Translations under genes and position numbers: made by a program
Assembly: GCA_903913175.1 (NCBI GenBank)
Contig: CAIWKF010000082.1
Location: forward strand, 1-10,537
Direction: 5' to 3'
Source: Candidatus Staskawiczbacteria bacterium
GTDB taxonomy: Bacteria; Patescibacteriota; Minisyncoccia; Minisyncoccales; Staskawiczbacteraceae
DNA: 10,537 bases
Shown here: in pieces, positions 1 to 4,887 of the stretch
Layout of the letters: each line of letters begins with the position of its first letter
Numbering within the stretch: position 1 is the first letter of the stretch
Notes under the pieces: generated by a model
What the model saw: only the letters and a program-made list of their open reading frames with translations
What the model was told of the DNA's origin: nothing
Database searches by the model: none

Positions 1-1
1 C

Positions 2-715
2 GACGGCACAACTCCTCATGGTCTAAAGTATGAAAAGATGGGTTTGTTTGCCATAAAGGGTCTTCAAGAACAACAAGATCAAATCAAAGCTTTAACCACT
101 AGAATAGAAGCTTTAGAACAAAACGGCACAGTGGGTGATGGTTCTGTGGCAGGAGTTGATAGCACTGGCTTAATTGCTTCACTTGAAAGTGCCCTTGTAA
201 AGATTAAAGAATTGGTTGTAGAAAAGTTTACAGCTAAAACTGCTACAATTGGAAAATTAGAAATGATAGATCAAATTACAGGTGAAAAATACTGCACTTG
301 GATTGAAAATGGCGAATGGAAAAAACAAAAAGGAGCGTGTGATGCACCTATCATTCCCGCAGACACTGGTGGGGGTCCGACCCCGACAGCGACTGAAACT
401 CCAGCTGAGGTTTTAGGTTGCATCAATTCACAAGCCACAAACTACAATGCCAGTGCAAACAAAGATGACGGAAGTTGTGTAATGTCCGAGGTTGCACCCG
501 CCTCTGGCGAGGCTACGCCCGCCTCCGTCCCTGACTCCGGCGAGGTTTCACCCGCTCCAGTAGAAGAACCAGTACCCGCCAATAGCGAGGTTGCACCAAC
601 TCCGGTAGAAGACCCAGCACCTATAGTTGAGGAACCTGTTGTAGAAGTACCACCTGTAGAGGAGCCACCACCTGTTGAGGCTCCAGTAATTCTGGAAGAT
701 CCTTCTATACAATAA
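2..715 (+). CDS. Surface/tail-fibre-like protein, C-terminal part (S74 chaperone remnant, acidic Pro-rich tail); 5' end outside window
   Basis: The frame is open from base 2, so this is the last 237 residues of a longer protein; the ATG at 38 is probably internal, as no ribosome binding site precedes it. Residues 1-39 (HGLKYEKMG, then AIKGLQEQQ, then a heptad-like coil) resemble the end of the S74/endosialidase intramolecular chaperone domain of tail fibres and bacterial surface proteins. A second short coil lies at about 54-75. Residues 83-113 form a 'KLEMIDQITGEKYCTWIENGEWKK' type module that I associate with CPR surface proteins. A linker encoded by a GC-rich palindrome follows at 123-129. 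Residues 139-159 match the Cys-bounded GC-x-ATNYN-x-DDGSC motif of secreted proteins. The tail (160-237) is Pro/Glu/Val/Ala repeats. There is no LPXTG or membrane anchor. I infer an extracellular protein; its ligand is unknown. It ends 31 bases before the RAYT start. Confidence 0.72.
   Translation, partial: DGTTPHGLKYEKMGLFAIKGLQEQQDQIKALTTRIEALEQNGTVGDGSVAGVDSTGLIASLESALVKIKELVVEKFTAKTATIGKLEMIDQITGEKYCTWIENGEWKKQKGACDAPIIPADTGGGPTPTATETPAEVLGCINSQATNYNASANKDDGSCVMSEVAPASGEATPASVPDSGEVSPAPVEEPVPANSEVAPTPVEDPAPIVEEPVVEVPPVEEPPPVEAPVILEDPSIQ
369..387 (-). repeat. REP-like palindrome, copy 1, inside the surface-protein gene
   Basis: The copy matches the 19-base palindrome found around the RAYT gene with one mismatch (T-G-G instead of T-C-G in the left arm). 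Read on the minus strand, its central base and its ACCA flank match the copies at 723 and 1472, so it lies in the opposite orientation. It is read in frame as Gly-Gly-Pro-Thr-Pro-Thr and forms a linker between two conserved modules of the surface protein. Confidence 0.8.
484..712 (+). repeat. Degenerate GC-rich tandem repeats encoding a Pro/Glu/Ala/Val tail
   Basis: Imperfect units begin with CGAGGTTGCACC-like bases at about 486, 508, 540 and 585 and encode (S/G)EVAP-type blocks; they run into EEPVVEVPPVEEPPP-type sequence. The first 80 bases are clearly richer in G+C than the neighbouring genes. Such tails usually act as extended spacers outside the cell and vary in length between strains. 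Confidence 0.6.
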
Positions 716-720
716 GAAGC

Positions 721-744
721 TAGTCGGGGTCGGACCCCGACCAA
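721..744 (+). repeat. REP-like palindrome, copy 2 (left flank of RAYT)
   Basis: A perfect palindrome, GTCGGGGTCGGACCCCGAC, occupies 723-741 with a central G at 732; 15 of 19 bases are G or C in an AT-rich setting. It lies 7 bases after the surface-protein stop and ends 5 bases before the RAYT start codon, so the hairpin occupies the place where a ribosome binding site would be. Confidence 0.9.
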
Positions 745-746
745 TT

Positions 747-1469
747 ATGCCAACAAAAAGAACGCAATTAATTAACGATGAAATTTATCATGTTATTCTA
801 CGAGCAGTAGGTAACGATATTATTTTTAAGGATGAAAACGATTATTATCGTGGGATTTTTTCTCTTTACGAATTTAATAATTCTATTTCTGTAAGCATCC
901 AAAAAAGACGTCAACAACGTAAAAAAGAAAAAGCACTAACAAAAGTTCTGTCGGGGTCCGACCCCGATCAATCTATAGATAAAAGAGATAAACTTGTTGA
1001 GCTTTTAGCTTTTTGTTTTATGCCAAACCATATTCATTTGATTGTTAAGCAATTGCAGGAAAGCGGCATAAGTAATTTTATAAAAAAAGTTGGTGGTGGA
1101 TACGCTGGCTATTTAAATATAAAATATAAAAGAAAAGGACATCTTTTTAATAAGTTTAAGGCAATTTATATTGATGGAGATAATCAGTTTAAAAATGTTT
1201 TATCTTATGTTTGGTGTAATCCGATTTCGTTAATTGAGCCGGGTTTTAAAGAAAACGGAATTAAGAGCAAAGAAAAAGTTTTAAAATTTTTAATAGAGGA
1301 GTATAGGTGGTCAAGTTTTTTTGATTGTATTGGTAAAAATAATTTTCCGTCAATTATTAGTAAAAATTGTATTACAGAAATAATCGGTGATGAAAATATA
1401 TGCAAACAGGAAGTTTCTAATTGGATAAATTATAAAATGAGAAACGACTTTTATACGGTATTAGAATAA
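747..1469 (+). CDS. REP-associated tyrosine transposase (RAYT; IS200-like Y1 HUH family)
   Basis: 240 residues, a usual length for this family. The protein opens with MPTKRTQLINDEIYHVILRA, the typical first strand of Y1 transposases. The metal-binding HUH motif is HIH at residues 95-97 within CFMPNHIHLIV. The helix bearing the catalytic tyrosine follows in GGGYAGYLN; Y119 is my choice and Y122 the alternative. Then come KRKGHLFNKFKAIYID and VWCNPISLIEPG/YRWSS, the conserved C-terminal signature of RAYTs. Enzymes of this family nick and rejoin single-stranded DNA at REP hairpins, and palindromes of that kind lie on both sides of this gene and inside it (codons 68-74). No Shine-Dalgarno sequence is visible; the palindrome at 723-741 lies just upstream. 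All core motifs are present, so it looks intact. Base composition matches the host genes. Confidence 0.9.
   Translation: MPTKRTQLINDEIYHVILRAVGNDIIFKDENDYYRGIFSLYEFNNSISVSIQKRRQQRKKEKALTKVLSGSDPDQSIDKRDKLVELLAFCFMPNHIHLIVKQLQESGISNFIKKVGGGYAGYLNIKYKRKGHLFNKFKAIYIDGDNQFKNVLSYVWCNPISLIEPGFKENGIKSKEKVLKFLIEEYRWSSFFDCIGKNNFPSIISKNCITEIIGDENICKQEVSNWINYKMRNDFYTVLE
950..968 (+). repeat. REP-like palindrome, copy 3, inside the RAYT gene
   Basis: 18 of 19 positions pair as in the flanking copies (last base T instead of C), with the central base C instead of G; the right flank CAA is shared with copies 2 and 4. It is read in frame as Leu-Ser-Gly-Ser-Asp-Pro-Asp (residues 68-74), in a Lys/Arg-rich loop between the first strand and the HUH strand, so the catalytic fold should tolerate it. 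Confidence 0.85.
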
Positions 1470-1493
1470 TAGTCGGGGTCGGACCCCGACCAA
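1470..1493 (+). repeat. REP-like palindrome, copy 4 (right flank of RAYT)
   Basis: Identical over 24 bases to copy 2, with the perfect palindrome at 1472-1490. It begins directly after the RAYT stop codon and brings an extra TAG. The hairpin has no following T-tract, so it is not a typical intrinsic terminator, although it could protect the 3' end of the mRNA. Confidence 0.9.
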
Positions 1494-1541
1494 CTGTAAA
1501 AATTTAAAATTTGGAATTAGTACTTTGTTCTGTACTCACTA

Positions 1542-1570
1542 TTGATGTTGTGTAGGATTTTTAGTATAAT
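1542..1570 (+). promoter_or_regulatory. Probable uvrA promoter
   Basis: TTGATG (1542-1547), a 17-base spacer, then TATAAT (1565-1570) give a near-consensus sigma-70 type promoter. Transcription would start near 1577, leaving a leader of about 35 bases. A short dyad, AGTAC-8-GTACT (1519-1536), lies just upstream of the -35 box and could be an operator, but it matches no LexA consensus I know. Confidence 0.7.
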
Positions 1571-1571
1571 G

Positions 1572-1610
1572 AATAACTTATAAATTTAAGAAGATTAAAA
1601 ATAAGTTATT
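1572..1610 (+). promoter_or_regulatory. Inverted repeat between uvrA promoter and start codon
   Basis: AATAACTTAT (1572-1581) and ATAAGTTATT (1601-1610) are perfect 10-base complements separated by 19 bases. The left arm lies at the predicted transcription start and the right arm ends 1 base before the ATG. As DNA it could be an operator. As RNA only part of the left arm would be transcribed if the start is near 1577. No good Shine-Dalgarno sequence is seen; AAGAAG at 1588-1593 is too far from the ATG. Confidence 0.45.
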
Positions 1611-1611
1611 T

Positions 1612-4440
1612 ATGGCAGATAATTTTATAAAAATTAGGGGAGCCAGAGTTCACAATTTAAAAAATATTGATTTGGATTTGCCAAAAAATAAATTAATTGT
1701 GATTACTGGTTTATCTGGCTCTGGAAAAAGTTCTTTGGCTTTTGATACTTTATATGCCGAAGGTCAAAGGCGGTATGTGGAAAGCTTATCAGCTTATGCT
1801 AGGCAGTTTTTAGGTGTAATGGACAAACCAGATGTGGATAAAATTGAAGGTATTAGCCCAGCAATTTCTATTGATCAAAGAAAATCCACACACAACCCAC
1901 GATCAACTGTAGGAACTATTACAGAAATTTATGATTATTTGCGTTTGCTTTATGCCAGAGTTGGAAAGCCTCATTGTCCAAATTGTGGAAAGTTAATTTC
2001 TAGACAAACTATTGATCAAATTACAGAGCAGGTTTTAAAATTAGGGGGTATTCGCTCTCGTCAAGGATCTGGTGAATCAAAGGAATTAACAATTTTGGGT
2101 CCTGTAATTCGCGGGAAAAAAGGTGAGCATAAAGCAATAATTGAAGAAATCCAGCGAGCAGGATTTATTAGAGTCAGGATTAATGGCAACATTTACCCAA
2201 TTGAAGAGGCTTTAACTAAAGATTTAGATAAAAATAAAAAACACAACATTGATGCAGTAGTAGACAGAATAGTGCTTGATGAAGAGGTGGAAAGATCTAG
2301 ATTAGTTGATTCTTTAGAAACCGCGCTTAGGCTTGGTAAGGGAATAGCTATTGTAAACACTAAAAAAAATGACCTAGTTTTTAGTGAGCATTTTGCTTGC
2401 GCGGAATGTGAAATTTCTTTGCCAGAACTTGAACCCAGGCTATTTTCTTTTAATAATCCTTATGGGGCTTGTCCTGAATGTACTGGTCTTGGAGAAAAAC
2501 TAGAAGTAGATACAGAGTTAGTTATGCCAAATAAAAATTTAACTTTAGCAGAGGGTGCAATTTTTGCTTGGGCTAATGCTAGTCATAAAGTTGGCAGGCA
2601 GGGGTACTACCACTGGAAGCTTTCGGAATTAGCTGATAAACATAATTTTTCACTAGATGAACCAGTAAAAAATTTGCCAGATAAAGTTTTAAATTTAATT
2701 TTATATGGAGATAAAATTAGTAATTTTGAGGGAGTGGTGCAGAATTTAGAAAGAAGATATCATGAAACAGATTCTGATTGGACTAGGCAAGAAATTGAGC
2801 AATATATGATTATAAAAAAGTGTCCAAAATGTAACGGCAAAAGACTAAAAGCCGAAGTCTTAGGTGTAACAGTGGGGGAAATGCCTATAGATAAAATATC
2901 GGAAACTTCAATTGAAAAAGTTAGAGATTTTTTTTCTGCCTTGGGCAGGGAAAAATTAAGCACAGCTGAACTAAAAATTGCACAACCAATTGTTAAGGAA
3001 ATTTTAGATAGAACACAATTTTTAATTGATGTTGGTTTAAATTATTTAACTTTGGCTAGAAAATCAGGAACATTATCTGGCGGAGAAGAGCAAAGAATTA
3101 GATTAGCTACACAGATTGGTTCAAAATTATCTGGTGTTTTATATATTTTAGACGAGCCTTCAATTGGGCTTCATGCACGCGACCAACACAGGCTAATTGA
3201 TACTTTGCAAAAATTAAAAGCACTGGGCAATACTGTGGTAGTTGTAGAACACGATCCGCAAACAATGCTTGCTGCAGATTATATTGTAGAAATAGGTCCT
3301 GGGGCAGGAAAACATGGCGGCAGGGTTGTTTTTACTGGAACGCCAAAAAAATTATTAAAAGCAGATACGCTTACAGGAAAATATTTGTCTAAAAGATTAA
3401 AAATTAGTGATTCTGTTTTATCTGGGAATGACAAAAAAGAGCACAAAAATGACAAGCAAAAGTTTTTAGAAATTATTGGAGCAGAGGAAAATAATTTAAA
3501 AAATATTGATGTCAAAATTCCTTTAGGAAAATTTGTTTGTGTTTCTGGTGTTTCTGGTTCTGGAAAAAGTTCTTTGGTAAATGATATTTTAGCGAAAGCT
3601 TTGCTTAAAAAGTTTTATAGAGCTAAAGACGAGCCAGGTAAACACAAAGAAATTTTAGGAATTGAAAATATAAATAAAGTTGTTTTAGTAGATCAATCGC
3701 CCATTGGTAGAACTCCAAGGTCAAATCCTGCCACTTATACTGGAGCGTTTTCTTTAATACGAGACATTTTTACTAAAACCAAAGAAGCTAGAGTTCGCGG
3801 CTATGGTCCAGGCAGATTTAGTTTTAATGTAAAGGGTGGTAGATGCGAAGCTTGTGAAGGCCAAGGTCAGAAAAAAGTAGAAATGTATTTTTTACCAGAT
3901 ATTTATGTGGAATGCGAAGAATGCAGAGGAAAAAGGTATAATAAAGAAGTTTTAGAAATTGAGTATAAAGGAAAAAACATTGCCGATATTTTAAAAATGA
4001 CAATTGAAGAAGCTATGGAGTTTTTTAAAAATATTCCTGGTCTTTTTGAAAAATTAAAAACTTTAAAAGAAGTTGGGCTTTCATATGTTGAATTGGGGCA
4101 GTCAGCTATTTCTCTTTCTGGAGGTGAAGCTCAGCGCATAAAACTTTCTACAGAACTTTCACGCCGTGACACAGGAAAAACTTTATATATTTTAGATGAA
4201 CCTACTACTGGGCTTCATTTTGAAGATATTAAAAAATTGATTTTAGTTTTAAAAAATTTAGTTTCAAAAAACAATACAGTTTTAACCATTGAACATAACA
4301 CAGAATTTATTGCTTGTGCAGAGCATATAATTGACCTAGGCCCAGAAGGAGGAGAAAAGGGAGGGCAAATTATTGCTCAAGGCACAGCCCAGCAAATTGC
4401 TAAAATAAAAAATAGCTACACTGGAAAATATTTAAAGTAA
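1612..4440 (+). CDS. uvrA: UvrABC excinuclease subunit A
   Basis: 942 residues, full length for UvrA, the damage-recognition ATPase of nucleotide excision repair, which works as a dimer in the cytoplasm and loads UvrB on lesions. Both ABC ATPase halves are complete. The first has Walker A GLSGSGKS at 33-40, the signature LSGGEEQR from 488, Walker B YILDEP at 511-516 and the switch His at 547. The second has GVSGSGKS at 646-653, LSGGEAQR from 835, LDEP at 861-864 and His895. Zinc-binding cysteine pairs are C263/C266 with C287/C290, and C745/C748 with C768/C771; further CxxC pairs sit at 122/125 and 404/407. The first signature has Glu493 where Ala is usual. The start is the first ATG after a clear promoter. 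No uvrB or uvrC is in the window. The gene is transcribed alone, between its own promoter and terminator. Confidence 0.97.
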   Translation: MADNFIKIRGARVHNLKNIDLDLPKNKLIVITGLSGSGKSSLAFDTLYAEGQRRYVESLSAYARQFLGVMDKPDVDKIEGISPAISIDQRKSTHNPRSTVGTITEIYDYLRLLYARVGKPHCPNCGKLISRQTIDQITEQVLKLGGIRSRQGSGESKELTILGPVIRGKKGEHKAIIEEIQRAGFIRVRINGNIYPIEEALTKDLDKNKKHNIDAVVDRIVLDEEVERSRLVDSLETALRLGKGIAIVNTKKNDLVFSEHFACAECEISLPELEPRLFSFNNPYGACPECTGLGEKLEVDTELVMPNKNLTLAEGAIFAWANASHKVGRQGYYHWKLSELADKHNFSLDEPVKNLPDKVLNLILYGDKISNFEGVVQNLERRYHETDSDWTRQEIEQYMIIKKCPKCNGKRLKAEVLGVTVGEMPIDKISETSIEKVRDFFSALGREKLSTAELKIAQPIVKEILDRTQFLIDVGLNYLTLARKSGTLSGGEEQRIRLATQIGSKLSGVLYILDEPSIGLHARDQHRLIDTLQKLKALGNTVVVVEHDPQTMLAADYIVEIGPGAGKHGGRVVFTGTPKKLLKADTLTGKYLSKRLKISDSVLSGNDKKEHKNDKQKFLEIIGAEENNLKNIDVKIPLGKFVCVSGVSGSGKSSLVNDILAKALLKKFYRAKDEPGKHKEILGIENINKVVLVDQSPIGRTPRSNPATYTGAFSLIRDIFTKTKEARVRGYGPGRFSFNVKGGRCEACEGQGQKKVEMYFLPDIYVECEECRGKRYNKEVLEIEYKGKNIADILKMTIEEAMEFFKNIPGLFEKLKTLKEVGLSYVELGQSAISLSGGEAQRIKLSTELSRRDTGKTLYILDEPTTGLHFEDIKKLILVLKNLVSKNNTVLTIEHNTEFIACAEHIIDLGPEGGEKGGQIIAQGTAQQIAKIKNSYTGKYLK

Positions 4441-4456
4441 TTATTATAAAACTGAA

Positions 4457-4492
4457 AAAAGAAGTTAAGCTCTAAAATGCTTGACTTTTTTT
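4457..4492 (+). terminator. Intrinsic terminator of uvrA
   Basis: A 14-pair stem (4457-4470 with 4479-4492, two G-T pairs) encloses an 8-base loop, and its 3' arm ends in seven T. It starts 16 bases after the uvrA stop. The 3' arm also contains the -35 box of the csrA promoter. Confidence 0.8.
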
Positions 4493-4508
4493 GTGTTTTG
4501 TGTATAAT
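4481..4508 (+). promoter_or_regulatory. csrA promoter, overlapping the uvrA terminator
   Basis: TTGACT (4481-4486), a 16-base spacer, and a perfect TATAAT (4503-4508) form the strongest promoter match in the window. The start would be near 4515, giving a leader of about 75 bases. The -35 box lies wholly in the 3' arm of the uvrA terminator. Confidence 0.78.
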
Positions 4509-4543
4509 AATAAATAGCTCCCCCTGTGTTTCGTTTTTTTTCT

Positions 4544-4580
4544 TTGCTGGGCAGGATTGCCCGGCAGTATTATGAAGGAG
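4544..4580 (+). promoter_or_regulatory. csrA leader: GGA-loop hairpin plus Shine-Dalgarno, candidate CsrA autoregulation site
   Basis: GCTGGGCA (4546-4553) pairs with TGCCCGGC (4558-4565) over 8 pairs, one of them G-U; 4544-4545 and 4566-4567 can extend it. The tetraloop is GGAU, closed by A-U, so the loop reads A-GGA-U, the core of the known CsrA RNA target. A second GGA lies in the Shine-Dalgarno sequence GAAGGAG (4574-4580), 8 bases before the ATG. Two GGA sites about 23 bases apart, one in a loop and one in the ribosome binding site, fit a CsrA dimer bridging its own mRNA and blocking translation. The sequence and pairing are seen; the regulation is inferred. Confidence 0.6.
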
Positions 4581-4588
4581 AGACCGCT

Positions 4589-4777
4589 ATGTTAGTTCTG
4601 TCTCGAAAGAGGAACGAGTCCATTGTCATCAACAACGACATCACCATTGTGGTGGTGGAAATCCGTGGTGACAAAGTTCGTCTGGGCATAGAAGCGCCTA
4701 AGGAGGTGCCTGTACACCGGAACGAAGTGTACGAAGCCATCAAACGGCAACTACCTCCACTACCGCCATCAGACTAG
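4589..4777 (+). CDS. csrA: Carbon storage regulator CsrA (RsmA), RNA-binding translational regulator
   Basis: 62 residues beginning MLVLSRKRNESIVI, the usual CsrA start. CsrA is a small dimeric beta protein that binds GGA in RNA hairpin loops and usually blocks translation. Key RNA-contact residues are present: L4, R6 and R44 in the motif VPVHRNEVY. The centre, EIRGDKVRLGIEAPKEVPVH, is nearly invariant in the family. A short Pro-rich tail (RQLPPLPPSD) ends the protein. The start at 4589 is fixed by GAAGGAG 8 bases upstream; the frame is open back to a GTG at 4526, but that part translates the leader. By hand count 95 of 189 bases are G or C (about 50%), against about one third in neighbouring genes, and codons such as CTG, ATC, CGG and GAG stand out. 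The sequence resembles planctomycete CsrA, which suggests transfer. It has its own promoter and terminator. Confidence 0.96.
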   Translation: MLVLSRKRNESIVINNDITIVVVEIRGDKVRLGIEAPKEVPVHRNEVYEAIKRQLPPLPPSD

Positions 4778-4800
4778 AAGGGGTGAAAATTATTTGAGGG

Positions 4801-4842
4801 AAAAGCGCGAGCGTTCATTCTGGACGACTCGCGCATTTTATT
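4801..4842 (+). terminator. Intrinsic terminator of csrA
   Basis: GCGCGAG (4805-4811) pairs perfectly with CTCGCGC (4828-4834). An inner stem, 4812-4816 with 4822-4826, closes a 5-base loop, leaving one bulged A. The T-rich run ATTTTATTT follows. This GC-rich hairpin is unlike the AT-rich terminators elsewhere in the window and ends the GC-rich csrA block. Confidence 0.82.
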
Positions 4843-4853
4843 TGGTAAAAAAT

Positions 4854-4881
4854 TTGAAATTTATGGTTAATTTGTTAATAT
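4854..4881 (+). promoter_or_regulatory. Probable promoter of tatD-leuS, possibly giving a leaderless mRNA
   Basis: TTGAAA (4854-4859), a 16-base spacer and TAATAT (4876-4881). Seven bases downstream of the -10 box is the A of the tatD ATG (4888), and no Shine-Dalgarno sequence exists, so the transcript may begin at or next to the start codon. In such AT-rich DNA the boxes could also arise by chance. Confidence 0.5.
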
Positions 4882-4887
4882 AAGATT

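Larger units (their letters stand above)
721..1493 (+). mobile_element. RAYT/REP element: transposase gene bracketed by identical palindromes
   Basis: A 24-base sequence is identical at 721-744 and 1470-1493: a perfect 19-base palindrome flanked by TA on the left and CAA on the right. The two copies enclose the RAYT gene almost exactly, with 2 bases between the left copy and the ATG and none between the TAA and the right copy. They lie in the same orientation. This is the usual arrangement of REP-associated tyrosine transposases, which recognise hairpins rather than long terminal repeats. No target duplication can be distinguished from the repeats themselves. I cannot tell whether the unit moves as a whole or whether the gene is resident and acts on scattered palindromes. 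Confidence 0.75.

Noticed and set aside
38..40. ATG at 38 as the true start of the first gene
   Set aside because: The frame is open to the window edge, the residues before it (HGLKYEK) belong to the S74-like motif, and no ribosome binding site precedes it.
723..741. REP hairpins as a CsrA sponge, since the RNA loop of copies 2 and 4 reads UCGGA
   Set aside because: The GGA lacks the preceding A-N core, and U-A closure would leave only a CGG triloop. Copies 1 and 3 show UCCGA in the sense RNA. No support beyond three bases.
442..744. Minus-strand open frame of 100 codons rich in Ser, Thr and Gly
   Set aside because: It is the complement of the Pro/Glu/Val tail of the surface-protein gene; the composition is a mirror of the repeats, and there is no promoter or ribosome binding site.
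1472..1490. Palindrome copy 4 as an intrinsic terminator of the RAYT gene
   Set aside because: The stem is strong, but no T-tract follows (CCAACTGTAAA), so classic intrinsic termination is unlikely.
721..1493. CRISPR array, because of repeated GC-rich palindromes
   Set aside because: Spacing is irregular (about 354, 227 and 522 bases), two copies are coding and two are in reverse or changed form, and the pattern with a RAYT gene explains them.
2760..3515. Minus-strand open frames opposite uvrA (and likewise at 6406-6659 opposite leuS)
   Set aside because: They are shadows of strongly supported plus-strand genes; hydrophobic Phe/Ser/Leu-rich content is what the complement of Lys/Glu-rich AT-rich coding gives.
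4526..4588. N-terminal extension of CsrA from a GTG at 4526
   Set aside because: It translates the structured leader. The Shine-Dalgarno sequence at 4574-4580 and the invariant MLVLSR start fix the ATG at 4589.
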